NCBI GenBank assembly: GCA_944989445.1
Contig: CALYLW010000016.1
Location: 2,522,505-2,586,504 of the forward strand
Direction of reading: 5' to 3'
Length of the DNA: 64,000 nt
Origin: Ampullaceana balthica
Lineage: Eukaryota; Mollusca; Gastropoda; Lymnaeidae
A program made the translations under genes and the position numbers. The notes under the pieces were generated by a model. The model ran no database searches, was not told where the DNA came from, and saw only the letters and a list, made by a program, of their open reading frames with translations. Positions 11,351 to 23,190 of the stretch are shown in pieces (positions within the stretch are counted from its first letter, which is position 1; the number at the start of each line of letters is the position of its first letter).

Positions 11351-12317
11351 ATGACGTCAGGTAAGATATCGCTGTCTGCGCAAAGACCAAGTTCGTCCCA
11401 GACTGATGTCAAAGGTCAAGTCATTCACACTCCCGAGCCCCCACATCTACCGGTGTGCCTCACATCTCGACGAGCTCACTGTCACTTACGTGATGACCAG
11501 ACATACTCAAAGAGATTTAGAACAAAGACCAGAGAGGAAATCTCTTGGTCGTCTTTGCTTATCTGCTTGTTTCTACTCTTGATGATGTGCCAAACAAGTT
11601 CCGCCCAAAGGAATCAGAGGCGGCGTATCTCCCAGTGGCCAAAAGAGATCACGCTGGGTGTGATACTGCCCCCTGCCTCCAAGTATCCTCCCCTCGCTTA
11701 CCTCCCATGGGTTCTGGAGAAAACTCTTCCATCCATCCAGCTGGCCGTTGAGAAGATCCGTCGGAACCTATTGACGGGTGTCAAGGTCAGCGTCATCAGC
11801 CGGGACTCGGACTGCGATGACGTGGATGCCCCACTGTCCGCAGTGGACTTGTACTATGACGGCTTGGCCCACGTGCTGTTGGGGCCCGTCTGTCCTTTCA
11901 GCCTCGCGCCCACGGCAAGGTACAGTCGCGTGTGGGGCATGCCGACAATCTCAGCTGGGGGCTTCTTCCCTACATTCGCCACCGACAAATATAAGTATAG
12001 AACCTTGACCACCGTCAACTGCAACTACAACAAACTCGCCGACGTCATGGAAGCTGTGTTCAACCACCTCGGCTTCAACAATTTTGCAATGTTTATGCAC
12101 CTGACCCCGCTGGAGAGGTATAACCGCCTTAAGTTTGCTAGCGGAATTGACAGTAATTCATGCAAGCAACAATTGTTGTCACTGTTTGAAAGGTATATGG
12201 CGAAATCAAAGAGTTCCAAAGTGACTAGAGAAACCAAATACACGAACTTCGATGAACAGGCGGACAGTCCGGAAACTATCAAAGAGCATCTGAAAGAACG
12301 GGGGAACAACTCCAGGA
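11351..12317 (+). CDS. Exon A: natriuretic-peptide-receptor-like ligand-binding domain (5' part)
   Basis: This is an open frame of 322 codons plus one base, ending at a GTAAGT donor. It encodes an N-terminal hydrophobic segment (residues about 66-80, LLICLFLLLMMC) and then, from about residue 99, the first lobe of an ANF_receptor domain. Family marks are ITLGVILPP at 100-108, Cys155 in a Asp-Ser-Asp-Cys context, PLSAVDL at 161-167, LLGPVC at 176-181 and MPTISAGG at 197-204. In natriuretic peptide receptors the cysteines equivalent to 155 and 181 form a disulphide. A third Cys at 271 sits where the family has its second loop. The product would be the extracellular start of a receptor guanylate cyclase or a clearance-type receptor. 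The transmembrane and cytoplasmic parts would lie in later exons that I cannot find here. The ATG at 11351 is the only in-frame Met before the hydrophobic segment. A 65-residue leader is unusually long, so the true start may be an upstream exon. The exon is GC-richer than its flanks, as expected of coding DNA. Confidence 0.85.
11352..11359. promoter_or_regulatory. CRE-like palindrome at exon A start
   Basis: A perfect TGACGTCA overlaps the proposed ATG of exon A, and a half-site-like TTACGTCA lies about 20 bases upstream. The same palindrome precedes exon B. Function as a CREB/ATF site is an inference. Confidence 0.3.
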
Positions 12318-12323
12318 GTAAGT
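12318..12323 (+). other. Splice donor of exon A
   Basis: GTAAGT directly follows the first base of codon 323 (phase 1). Reading through would end the protein two codons later. The donor matches that of exon B in both sequence and phase. Confidence 0.8.
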
Positions 12324-13296
12324 AAATCGATACCGAGCTGGAAAAATAATCGGACCGAAAGAGACTTTGCTTAAATATTTTTTCAATGATATTTACCGAG
12401 AAAATGATGTGTTTCGATTGGTATTGGAGGGGACGATTTCGTTCAATATCGATAGTTAAAACGTATTCATCAAAAAGTGTTGTGATCGAAATAGGTCCTG
12501 ACTGCTCCACGATTGAATGGATCTACGAAGAGTTCTAAAATAATCGTAATCGGTGAAGAATGAGGCTTTGCAACATTTTTCAAATACAGGAACTCGATAT
12601 TAGTGCTTAACGTAAAAGGCATTCATAACTTCAGTATTTCAATTTCATTATAATTTAATTTTTGTTCCTCGTTAAATTATTTTTTATCCTTTTAAGTTAC
12701 AAACCTGGAAACTGGCGGAACTAATTTAAAACGTATTTTTTTTTATCAATTAAAAAGAAACTAAGGACTTTTTTTGTTTCTACTTTTCTATTTTCATTCC
12801 TTAAAGGCGACGTAGAAAAGACTAAATACGATTGGTTTTCATCATCACAGACATAGAAGAACATGAGATTTACGCTAGAATGGGTGTATCTATGTAGTGG
12901 CGTAATGGTGACGTAGTGTTGAGATGGCGTAATCCGATAGTCAGATGACGTCATAACTAAGACCGCCTACGGACATAATTGTCCGTCCTTCTGCAAAGTC
13001 TCTTTCGTAGCCGATTACTTGCGCCGCTCGTCAATTTCATTCATTTAGTTGCTGGGTTTTGTTTAAGTATCTTACATATTTAAGCAACACTTCTATATTT
13101 ATCTTATAGTTTAAACATTGACTTGGGAACGGGACAAGTAACAGCTTTAAAATCTCTTGTGTAAATCTTTACACTAAATCTTCTCTTACCTCATCTCTCG
13201 CATCACTCTTTCTCGTCACTCACTCTCATTGTCCTCTTTTCAGACTGTTCCTTTTCCATCTAGTTATTTCCCTCATGTGATCTCCTGTCTATACCT
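12324..13296. other. Intron-like AT-rich DNA
   Basis: No continuation of the receptor domain was recognised. The frames here are short and unrecognised. A TGACGTCA palindrome lies at 12946-12953. Confidence 0.5.
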
Positions 13297-13912
13297 CACC
13301 ATACCCCTCTCTCTGATATCCCACAATACCTCTCTCTCCGATATCCCACAATACCTCTCCCTCTGATATCCCACAATACCTCTCTCTCTCTCTCTCTGAT
13401 ATCCCACAATACCTCTCTCTCTCTTTGATATCCCACAATACCTCTCTCTCTCTCTGATACCCCACAATACCTCTCTCTCCCGCTGATATCAATACCCCTC
13501 TCTGTGATATCCCACAATACCTCGCCCGCTGATATCCCACAATACCTCTCTCTCTCTCTCTGATACTCCACAATACCTCTCTCTCCCGCTGATATCCCAC
13601 AATACCCCTCTCTGTAATATCCCAAAATACCTCTCTCTGATATCCCACAATACCTGTCTCTCTGATATACCAAAATACCTCTCTCTGATCTCCCACAATA
13701 CCTCTCTCTGATATCCCACAATACCTCTCTCTCTTATATCCCAAAATACCTCTCTCTCTCTCTCTCTGATATCCCAGAATACTCCTCTCTCTGATCTCCC
13801 ACAATATCCCTCTCTCTGATATCCCAAAATACCTCTCTCTCTGATATCCCACAATACCTCTTTCTCTCTGATATCCCACAATACCTCTCTCTCTTTCTCT
13901 GATATCCCACAA

Positions 13913-13987
<75 letters not shown>

Positions 13988-14036
13988 TCACAATACCTCT
14001 CTCTCTCTGATATCCCACAATTCCTCTCCTTCTGTC
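13297..14036. repeat. GATATCCCACAATACCTCTC minisatellite with CT runs
   Basis: About 27 copies of a variable unit, 22-34 bp long, combine GATATCCCACAATACC with a following (CT)n run of different length. The region ends with a pure CT run at about 13911-13981. The minus-strand Arg/Glu/Gly-rich frames are translations of the repeat. Length variation lies mainly in the CT part. Confidence 0.93.
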
Positions 14037-14639
14037 TGCCAGAATATTGAAGAATCGATACTATGTTTATGTATATGTTATTATATTCCCGGACAGTCCC
14101 ACACCCCGTCTTTCCCTTTTTTCATATTCACATTTTCCAGTCTACTGGTCGGATGAGAATAGATTTAAAACTCGCGTCTACGTCATCAGCACCATCTACT
14201 GGTGTAGCGCCACGTCTGCTTCGCCTTTGTCCACATCTCATTTTTGCAAGACTTTTTATTTTTTTCCCTTGTCAGTTTATATTATGTCAGTTTGTCTGCC
14301 CACCTGCCAGATGGTCTGTCTGTCGATCCATCTTCCATGTCTGTCTATTAAATTATCGACAAAGCCACACCTCTCCTACCCTAAATGTGAACACAAAGAC
14401 TTTTATTTGTATTTTCTTGGTATCTGAAGAAGTTCTCTTTTACTCTCTCAACAACCTTCTCTCTTTCTCGCAGTCTTCTACTGTCATTTCATTTTCTTTT
14501 CATCGAAATCTCATTTAAACTCATCTCTTATTCCCATTGTCTCCATCTTATTCATCTTTATTTCACCCTCCCATTCTTCCCATTTCCTCCAACTCTCTCA
14601 TAGTCTTCCCTCTTTCTCATTCTTACTAGCAATTACCAT

Positions 14640-14640
<1 letters not shown>
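14037..14640. other. No gene recognised; pyrimidine-rich
   Basis: The stretch is rich in C and T on the + strand, lying between two CT tracts. The two overlapping frames of 126 and 151 codons are low-complexity and match nothing known. Confidence 0.5.

Positions 14641-14642
<2 letters not shown>

Positions 14643-14715
<73 letters not shown>
14643..14715. repeat. (CT)n microsatellite
   Basis: About 36 uninterrupted CT dinucleotides form a polypurine/polypyrimidine tract. Confidence 0.97.
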
Positions 14716-14721
<6 letters not shown>

Positions 14722-15079
14722 TACACTCTCAGTTACTCTTGTCATTACTAAAATATCCTTATTGTTAACATGGTTTCAACTGTTTTCTACCACCGTATTT
14801 CATTAAATATTAATACCATTTATCACCAAGGGCAGCAACTATTTACACTAGAATTACCTCCCCACAGGAATAAATTTAAGTACATCTTTTGGATTAAAAA
14901 TTCGACCAGCCATCACCAGACAACAACAATTCATGGACTAACCTGTCTACAATAATATTATTAGTAATAGGCAATACATTATTTATTAAGAAAGTGCTGT
15001 TTTTTTTAATATATAAAGTCAACAATAAAGAAACTTCTTTAAGTCTCATACCTTGAAACAGATTGCTAACGGTACTATT
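14716..15079. other. No gene recognised
   Basis: AT-rich DNA without coding or element signals. Confidence 0.5.
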
Positions 15080-15605
15080 TCCTGGGTAGAGGGAGGTAAA
15101 TCTGTTTATTTCCTGTGTAGATGGAGCTAAATCTGTTTATTTCCTGGTTACATGGAGGTAAATCTGTTTATTTCCTTGTTAGAGGGAGGTACATCTGTTT
15201 ATTTCCTGGTTACAGGGAGGTAAATCTGTTTATTTCCTGGTTACAGTGGGGTAAATCTGTTTATTTCATGGTTAGAGGGAGGTAAATCTATTTATTTCCT
15301 GTTTAGAGGGAGGTACATCTGTTTATTTCCTGGTTACATGGAGGTAAATCTGTTTATTTCCTGGTTAGAGGGAGGTAAATCTGTTTATTTCCTGGTTAGA
15401 GGGAGGTAAATCTGTTTATTTCCTGGTTACAGGGAGTAAAATCTGTTTATTCCCTGGTTAGAGGGAGGTAAATCTGTTTATTTTCTGGTCTGAGGGAGGT
15501 AAATCTGTTAATTTCCTGGTTAGAGGGAGGTAAATCTGTTTATTTCCTGGTTAGTGGGAGGTAAATCTGTTTATTTCTTGGTTAGGGAGAGGTAATTATG
15601 TTTAT
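15080..15605. repeat. 31-bp minisatellite, about 17 copies
   Basis: The 31-bp unit contains GAGGGAGGTAAATCTGTTTA and TTTCCTGGTTA. Copies differ at several positions (GTTACA, GTTAGA, ACATCT), so the array is older or less homogenised than its neighbours. Confidence 0.95.
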
Positions 15606-16321
15606 TTATCACACCCAAACTCGTCCTCCCTCTTCACCTTCTCCCACCACTACAAACCCCTATATTTAAATTCGCAAGTTAACCAAGCGAGATTGTAGAA
15701 CTTTTCCAGCTGTTTGTTTTAGAAAGCCGCTTGGTGAGTTAGTTTTACCTACAGCAGCTCACGCACAAAAATAACAGGCAGAGTTACCGCGTTTCTATTT
15801 TCTCAATTCTAAGGTAACGGAATGGCTCCTTTTCCTTGTGGAACCTCACCTGACAACAAAAACAAAGTTATCGCTCACCTATCACCAGGGGACATAATGC
15901 CTACACGGCAATCTGGGGTTACGGCGCCTGATTAGGGATTGAGATTTATATGCCAGACTTACGGGTGTGCTACCATATATTTATCTTGCAACTGGATTCA
16001 TTGTTTTTACTTGCTCTATTTTCAGTACGATGGTTTTCAACAAATTGTTGTTTACTAAGAAATTTTTTTAACACTTTCGGCATCCCAAGATGCATTGCGA
16101 AGGTATGTTTCGTGAGTTTATTTCTTAAATACGTTAATCAACAAAATCTCGTTGTCTTAGACTGGGAAACCATATTACCTGAAGCAATCGTGATCTGGTC
16201 ACCTTTTCAAATTCAGGCCAACCTCACAAGTAATAAACAAAATCAATGGCACTAAAATGACCCGAAATTTCTGTCCTTTCAAGGAACATACGGCCCCCGG
16301 GGCCATGCACATACAACTTCT
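15606..16321. other. No gene supported; one unrecognised ORF
   Basis: A + strand frame of 101 codons at 15950-16255 is hydrophobic in its first half. It matches no family I know and lacks coding-like base composition. Confidence 0.4.
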
Positions 16322-19272
16322 TAGTGCGTGAGTCTACTGTTAGTCTCAGTGCGTGAGTCTACTGCTAGTCTCAGTGCGTGAGTCTACTGTTAGTCTCAGT
16401 GCGTGAGTCTACTGTTAGTCTCAGTGTGTGAGTCTACTGTTAGTCTCAGTGTGTGAGTCTACTGTTAGTCTCAGTGTGTGAGTCTACTGTTAGTCTCAGT
16501 GTGTGAGTCTACTGTTAGTCTCAGTGCGTGAGTCTACTGTTAGTCTCAGTGTGTGAGTCTACTGTTAGTCTCAGTGCGTGAGTCTACTGTTAGTCTCAGT
16601 GCGTGAGTCTACTGTTAGTCTCAGTGCGTGAGTCTACTGTTAGTCTCAGTGCGTGAGTCTACTGTTAGTCTCAGTGCGTGAGTCTACTGTTAGTCTCAGT
16701 GCGTGAGTCTACTGTTAGTCTCAGTGCGTGAGTCTACTGTTAGTCTCAGTGCGTGAGTCTACTGTTAGTCTCAGTGCGTGAGTCTACTGTTAGTCTCAGT
16801 GCGTGAGTCTACTGTTAGTCTCAGTGCGTGAGTCTACTGTTAGTCTCAGTGCGTGAGTCTACTGTTAGTCTCAGTGCGTGAGTCTACTGTTAGTCTCAGT
16901 GCGTGAGTCTACTGTTAGTCTCAGTGCGTGAGTCTACTGTTAGTCTCAGTGCGTGTGTCTACTGTTAGTCTCAGTGCGTGAGTCTACTGTTAGTCTCAGT
17001 GCGTGAGTCTACTGTTAGTCTCAGTGCGTGAGTCTACTGTTAGTCTCAGTGCGTGAGTCTACTGCTAGTCTCAGTGCGTGAGTCTACTGTTAGTCTCAAT
17101 GCGTGAGTCTACTGTTAGTCTCAATGCCTGAGTCTACTGTTAGTCTCAGTGCGTGAGTCTACTGTTAGTCTCAATTCGTGAGTCTACTGTTAGTCTCAAT
17201 GCGTGAGTCTACTGTTAGTCTCAATGCGTGAGTCTACTGTTAGTCTCAGTGCGTGAGTCTACTGTTAGTCTCAGTGCGTGAGTCTACTGTTAGTCTCAGT
17301 GCTTGAGTCTACTGTTAGTCTCAATGCGTGAGTCTACTGTTAGTCTCAGTGCGTGAGTCTACTGTTAGTCTCAGTGCGTGAGTCTACTGCTAGTCTCAGT
17401 GCGTGAGTCTACTGTTAGTCTCAGTGCGTGAGTCTACTGTTAGTCTCAGTGCGTGAGTCTACTGTTAGTCTCAGTGCGTGAGTCTACTGTTAGTCTCAGT
17501 GCGTGAGTCTACTGCTAGTCTCAGTGCGTGAGTCTACTGTTAGTCTCAGTGCGTGAGTCTACTGTTAGTCTCAGTGCGTGAGTCTACTGTTAGTCTCAGT
17601 GCGTGAGTCTACTGTTAGTCTCAGTGCGTGAGTCTACTGTTAGTCTCAGTGCGTGAGTCTACTGTTAGTCTCAGTGCGTGAGTCTACTGTTAGTCTCAGT
17701 GCGTGAGTCTACTGTTAGTCTCAGTGCGTGAGTCTACTGTTAGTCTCAGTGCGTGAGTCTACTGTTAGTCTCAGTGCGTGAGTCTACTGTTAGTCTCAGT
17801 GCGTGAGTCTACTGTTAGTCTCAGTGCGTGAGTCTACTGTTAGTCTCAGTGCGTGAGTCTACTGTTAGTCTCAGTGCGTGAGTCTACTGTTAGTCTCAGT
17901 GCGTGAGTCTACTGCTAGTCTCAGTGCGTGAGTCTACTGTTAGTCTCAGTGCGTGAGTCTACTGTTAGTCTCAGTGCGTGAGTCTACTGCTAGTCTCAGT
18001 GCGTGAGTCTACTGTTAGTCTCAGTGCGTGAGTCTACTGTTAGTCTCAGTGCGTGAGTCTACTGTTAGTCTCAGTGCGTGAGTCTACTGCTAGTCTCAGT
18101 GCGTGAGTCTACTGTTAGTCTCAGTGCGTGAGTCTACTGTTAGTCTCAGTGCGTGAGTCTACTGTTAGTCTCAGTGCGTGAGTCTACTGTTAGTCTCAGT
18201 GCGTGAGTCTACTGTTAGTCTCAGTGCGTGAGTCTACTGTTAGTCTCAGTGCGTGAGTCTACTGTTAGTCTCAGTGCGTGAGTCTACTGTTAGTCTCAGT
18301 GCGTGAGTCTACTGTTAGTCTCAGTGCGTGAGTCTACTGTTAGTCTCAGTGCGTGAGTCTACTGTTAGTCTCAGTGCGTGAGTCTACTGTTAGTCTCAGT
18401 GCGTGAGTCTACTGTTAGTCTCAGTGCGTGAGTCTACTGTTAGTCTCAGTGCGTGAGTCTACTGTTAGTCTCAGTGCGTGAGTCTACTGTTAGTCTCAGT
18501 GCGTGAGTCTACTGTTAGTCTCAGTGCGTGAGTCTACTGTTAGTCTCAGTGCGTGAGTCTACTGTTAGTCTCAGTGCGTGAGTCTACTGTTAGTCTCAGT
18601 GCGTGAGTCTACTGTTAGTCTCAGTGCGTGAGTCTACTGTTAGTCTCAGTGCGTGAGTCTACTGTTAGTCTCAGTGCGTGAGTCTACTGTTAGTCTCAGT
18701 GCGTGAGTCTACTGTTAGTCTCAGTGCGTGAGTCTACTGTTAGTCTCAGTGCGTGAGTCTACTGTTAGTCTCAGTGCGTGAGTCTACTGTTAGTCTCAGT
18801 GCGTGAGTCTACTGTTTGTCTCAGTGCGTGAGTCTACTGTTAGTCTCAGTGCGTGAGTCTACTGTTAGTCTCAGTGCGTGAGTCTACTGTTAGTCTCAGT
18901 GCGTGAGTCTACTGTTAGTCTCAGTGCGTGAGTCTACTGTTAGTCTCAGTGCGTGAGTCTACTGTTAGTCTCAGTGCGTGAGTCTACTGTTAGTCTCAGT
19001 GCGTGAGTCTACTGTTAGTCTCAGTGCGTGAGTCTACTGTTAGTCTCAGTGCGTGAGTCTACTGTTAGTCTCAGTGCGTGAGTCTACTGTTAGTCTCAGT
19101 GCGTGAGTCTACTGTTAGTCTCAGTGCGTGAGTCTACTGTTAGTCTCAGTGCGTGAGTCTACTGTTAGTCTCAGTGCGTGAGTCTACTGCTAGTCTGAGT
19201 GCGTGAGTCTACTGTTAGTCTGAGTGCGTGAGTCTACTGTTAGTCTGAGTGCGGAGTCTACTGCTAGTCTCA
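16322..19272. repeat. 25-bp minisatellite, about 118 copies
   Basis: The 25-bp unit is GTGCGTGAGTCTACTGTTAG followed by TCTCA. It continues for about 2.95 kb with very few changes. Variants cluster: GTGTGTG near 16420-16560, CAATGCG between 17095 and 17330, and CTGCTAG scattered. The last three copies share CTGAGTG in place of CTCAGTG. The unit contains no long open frame. Confidence 0.98.
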
Positions 19273-20094
19273 GATCGTTTCAAAGTACCGGCTAATCCCC
19301 GAACACTAACTTTTAACTTTATTTCTGACTACTCTCCCTCCCCACCCATTCACTCGCTCAATCTACTCCCTACATCCACTCCCTACATCCACTCCCTACA
19401 TCCACTCCCTCGATCCCTACCTATTCACTCCCCTTCACTCCCTAACACATCCACTGTAAACCTTATCCCCATCCAATGCTTATCTTCCCGCCCCCGCCCC
19501 CTTTTCCACTCGTATAATTTCCAATCCACACCACACCCACTCCAAAAATCCCTCCATATCCTCTCACCACCCATTTTCACCCATTCCTCCACCATTCTCC
19601 CATAATTTCACGCCAACCAACAGCCGGTCCTAAGTGCTGCATTCATCACTATCCTCACCCATGTATTATGCCTGTCACATCCTTTACGTTGTCCACTTAG
19701 ATGATTACAAGCGGTTGACAAGATATCGTTAACACTAATTCGCCTACCATCCACCAATATCAGCCCAACCCACAATATACCGCCAGAGGAAACATTGTTC
19801 TTTGGTCTCTGTTTTTGTTTGTATGGTGGTGGTCATTTCTTTTGGTTTATTGTTTGTTTAGCACGTGCTGATCAGAGGTCATCTGTAGCATTCAAACTTT
19901 GAACAAACGAGGTTATCTATGAGATCAGGCTCTTACTCTAAACAACTTTCATTATGACATCTCATTTGATCCTATTTCGTAGCATCTCAAACACAGATCT
20001 TTCCTCAAACTAATTCCCAGATCTTTCCTCAAACTAATTCCAAGATCTTTCCTGAAACTAATTCCCAGATCATTCCTTCACTTTTATTTCCTTA
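19273..20094. other. No gene recognised; C-rich
   Basis: Three copies of CCCTACATCCACT (12-bp period) lie at about 19368-19408. The 118-codon frame at 19249-19605 is Pro/Ser-rich low complexity and is not convincing as a gene. A short duplication of CAGATCTTTCCTCAAACTAA lies near 19995-20045. Confidence 0.5.
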
Positions 20095-20750
20095 CCCATT
20101 TCCTACCATCTCATTCGCGCAACTCTTTCCTTACATATCATTCCCTGATCTTTCCTTCCATATTATTCCCTGATCTTTCCTTCCATGTCCTTGCCTGATC
20201 TTTCCTTACATATCATTCCCTGATCTTTCCTTGCATATCATGCCCTGATCTTTCCTTACATATCATTCCCTGATCTTTCCTTCCATATTATTCCCTGATC
20301 TTTCCTTCCATGTCCTTGCCTGATCTTCTCTTCCATATAATTCCCTGATCTGTCCTTCCATGTCCTTGCCTGATCTTTCCTTACATATAATTCCCTGATC
20401 TGTCCTTACATATCATTCCCTGATCTTTCCTTACATATCATGCCCTGATCTTTCCTTACATATCATGCCCTGATCTTTCCTTCTTTATCATGTCCTGATC
20501 TTTCCTTCCATGTCCTTGCTTGATCTTCTCTTCCATATAATTCCCTGATCTTTCCTTCCATTTCATTCCCTGATCTTTCCTTCCATGTCCTTGCCTGATC
20601 TTCTCTTCCATATAATTCCCTGATCTGTCCTTCCATGTCCTTGCCTGATCTTCTCTTCCATATAATTCCCTGATCTGTCCTTCCATGTCCTTGCCTGATC
20701 TTCTCTTCCATATAATTCCCTGATCTTTCCTTCCATTTCATTCCCCTAAC
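20095..20750. repeat. 25-bp minisatellite with 50-bp higher-order units
   Basis: The basic unit is CCTGATCTTTCCTTACATAT plus CATTC. From about 20310 alternate copies differ (ATATAATTC against ATGTCCTTG), giving a 50-bp higher-order repeat seen clearly at 20580-20720. Confidence 0.93.
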
Positions 20751-21107
20751 ATTCCTTTCCTCTCAGCCTAAGCTATGGTTTCCCTATTCATCTATTCCAC
20801 CCGTTCTATTCCTACCGTCGACGTGTTGACGACAAGATACAAGCCCGTCACCAGTGTTATCATTTCCATTCTTGTAATTATTTAATCAATGTTCAAGAAA
20901 ACAAGACTCTGTAGAGACACGGAGAAGCCAATGTTGCACGCAATTGTTGGCGGATTGTGATAAATTGAGCCACACATTCAACGAATAATCTCAGTGGTGC
21001 CATTATTTTTTTTAGTTGCCCTAATTTCATTTTTTAAACTCAGTTTATTGTTTACATGGAATTGGTCTCCGACCAAAACATTCTTTGTTGATAGATTGCT
21101 TAACAAG
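20751..21107. other. No gene recognised
   Basis: Unique AT-rich spacer between two arrays. No signal was found. Confidence 0.5.
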
Positions 21108-23190
21108 GGGCGACTATCACGGGTCTCATGTTTGGCCGTGGCTCGAGCAGAGACTATCACGGGTCTCATGTTTGGCCGTGGCTCGAGCAGAGACTATCAC
21201 GGGTCTCATGTTTGGCCGTGGCTCGAGCAGAGACTATCACGGGTCTCATGTTTGGCCGTGGCTCGAGCAGAGACTATCACGGGTCTCATGTTTGGCCGTG
21301 GCTCGAGCAGAGACTATCACGGGTCTCATGTTTGGCGGTGGCTCGAGCAGAGACTATCACGGGTCTCATGTTTGGCGGTGGCTCGAGCAGAGACTATCAC
21401 GGGTCTCATGTTTGGCCGTGGCTCGAGCAGAGACTATCACGGGTCTCATGTTTGGCGGTGGCTCGAGCAGAGACTATCACGGGTCTCATGTTTGGCGGTG
21501 GCTCGAGCAGAGACTATCACGGGTCTCATGTTTGGCCGTGGCTCGATCAGAGACTATCACGGGTCTCATGTTTGGCCGTGGCTCGAGCAGAGACTATCAC
21601 GGGTCTCATGTTTGGCCGTGGCTCGATCAGAGACTATCACGGGTCTCATGTTTGGCCGTGGCTCGAGCAGAGACTATCACGGGTCTCATGTTTGGCCGTG
21701 GCTCGAGCAGAGACTATCACGGGTCTCATGTTTGGCCGTGGCTCGATCAGAGACTATCACGGGTCTCATGTTTGGCCGTGGCTCGAGCAGAGACTATCAC
21801 GGGTCTCATGTTTGGCCGTGGCTCGAGCAGAGACTATCACGGGTCTCATGTTTGGCCGTGGCTCGAGCAGAGACTATCACGGGTCTCATGTTTGGCCGTG
21901 GCTCGAGCAGAGACTATCACGGGTCTCATGTTTGGCGGTGGCTCGAGCAGAGACTATCACGGGTCTCATGTTTGGCGGTGGCTCGAGCAGAGACTATCAC
22001 GGGTCTCATGTTTGGCCGTGGCTCGATCAGAGACTATCACGGGTCTCATGTTTGGCGGTGGCTCGAGCAGAGACTATCACGGGTCTCATGTTTGGCGGTG
22101 GCTCGAGCAGAGACTATCACGGGTCTCATGTTTGGCCGTGGCTCGAGCAGAGACTATCACGGGTCTCATGTTTGGCCGTGGCTCGAGCAGAGACTATCAC
22201 GGGTCTCATGTTTGGCGGTGGCTCGAGCAGAGACTATCACGGGTCTCATGTTTGGCCGTGGCTCGAGCAGAGACTATCACGGGTCTCATGTTTGGCCGTG
22301 GCTCGAGCAGAGACTATCACGGGTCTCATGTTTGGCGGTGGCTCGAGCAGAGACTATCACGGGTCTCATGTTTGGCCGTGGCTCGATCAGAGACTATCAC
22401 GGGTCTCATGTTTGGCCGTGGCTCGAGCAGAGACTATCACGGGTCTCATGTTTGGCCGTGGCTCGAGCAGAGACTATCACGGGTCTCATGTTTGGCGGTG
22501 GCTCGAGCAGAGACTATCACGGGTCTCATGTTTGGCCGTGGCTCGATCAGAGACTATCACGGGTCTCATGTTTGGCCGTGGCTCGAGCAGAGACTATCAC
22601 GGGTCTCATGTTTGGCCGTGGCTCGAGCAGAGACTATCACGGGTCTCATGTTTGGCCGTGGCTCGATCAGAGACTATCACGGGTCTCATGTTTGGCCGTG
22701 GCTCGAGCAGAGACTATCACGGGTCTCATGTTTGGCCGTGGCTCGAGCAGAGACTATCACGGGTCTCATGTTTGGCCGTGGCTCGAGCAGAGACTATCAC
22801 GGGTCTCATGTTTGGCCGTGGCTCGAGCAGAGACTATCACGGGACTCATGTTTGGCCGTGGCTCGAGCAGAGACTATCACGGGTCTCATGTTTGGCCGTG
22901 GCTCGATCAGAGACTATCACGGGTCTCATGTTTGGCCGTGGCTCGAGCAGAGACTATCACGGGTCTCATGTTTGGCCGTGGCTCGAGCAGAGACTATCAC
23001 GGGTCTCATGTTTGGCCGTGGCTCGATCAGAGACTATCACGGGTCTCATGTTTGGCCGTGGCTCGAGCAGAGACTATCACGGGTCTCATGTTTGGCCGTG
23101 GCTCGAGCAGAGACTATCACGGGTCTCATGTTTGGCCGTGGCTCGAGCAGAGACTATCACGGGTCTCATGTTTGGCCGTGGCTCGAACAG
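21108..23190. repeat. 40-bp minisatellite, about 52 copies, open in three frames
   Basis: The 40-bp unit contains ACTATCACGGGTCTCATGTT and TGGCCGTGGCTCGAGCAG. Because 40 is not divisible by three and the unit has no stop in any forward frame, all three forward frames stay open for more than 700 codons. There are only two common variable sites (C or G in TGGCCG; G or T in CTCGAGC). Their pattern shows partial three-unit (120-bp) higher-order structure. The starts of the long frames lack a good ATG context. I treat the array as non-coding. Confidence 0.97.

Noticed and set aside
12025..12510. 161-codon minus-strand ORF opposite exon A
   Set aside because: It is the antisense shadow of the exon A coding frame plus adjacent AT-rich DNA.
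13273..14018. Arg-Glu-Arg-rich minus-strand ORFs
   Set aside because: Translation of the GATATCCCACAATACC plus CT-run repeat.
16322..19272. CRISPR-like array of 25-bp repeats
   Set aside because: Units are directly contiguous with no variable spacers, so it is a minisatellite.
19368..19408. Telomere-like C-rich repeats
   Set aside because: The short CCCTACATCCACT repeat is not a telomeric motif and has only three copies.
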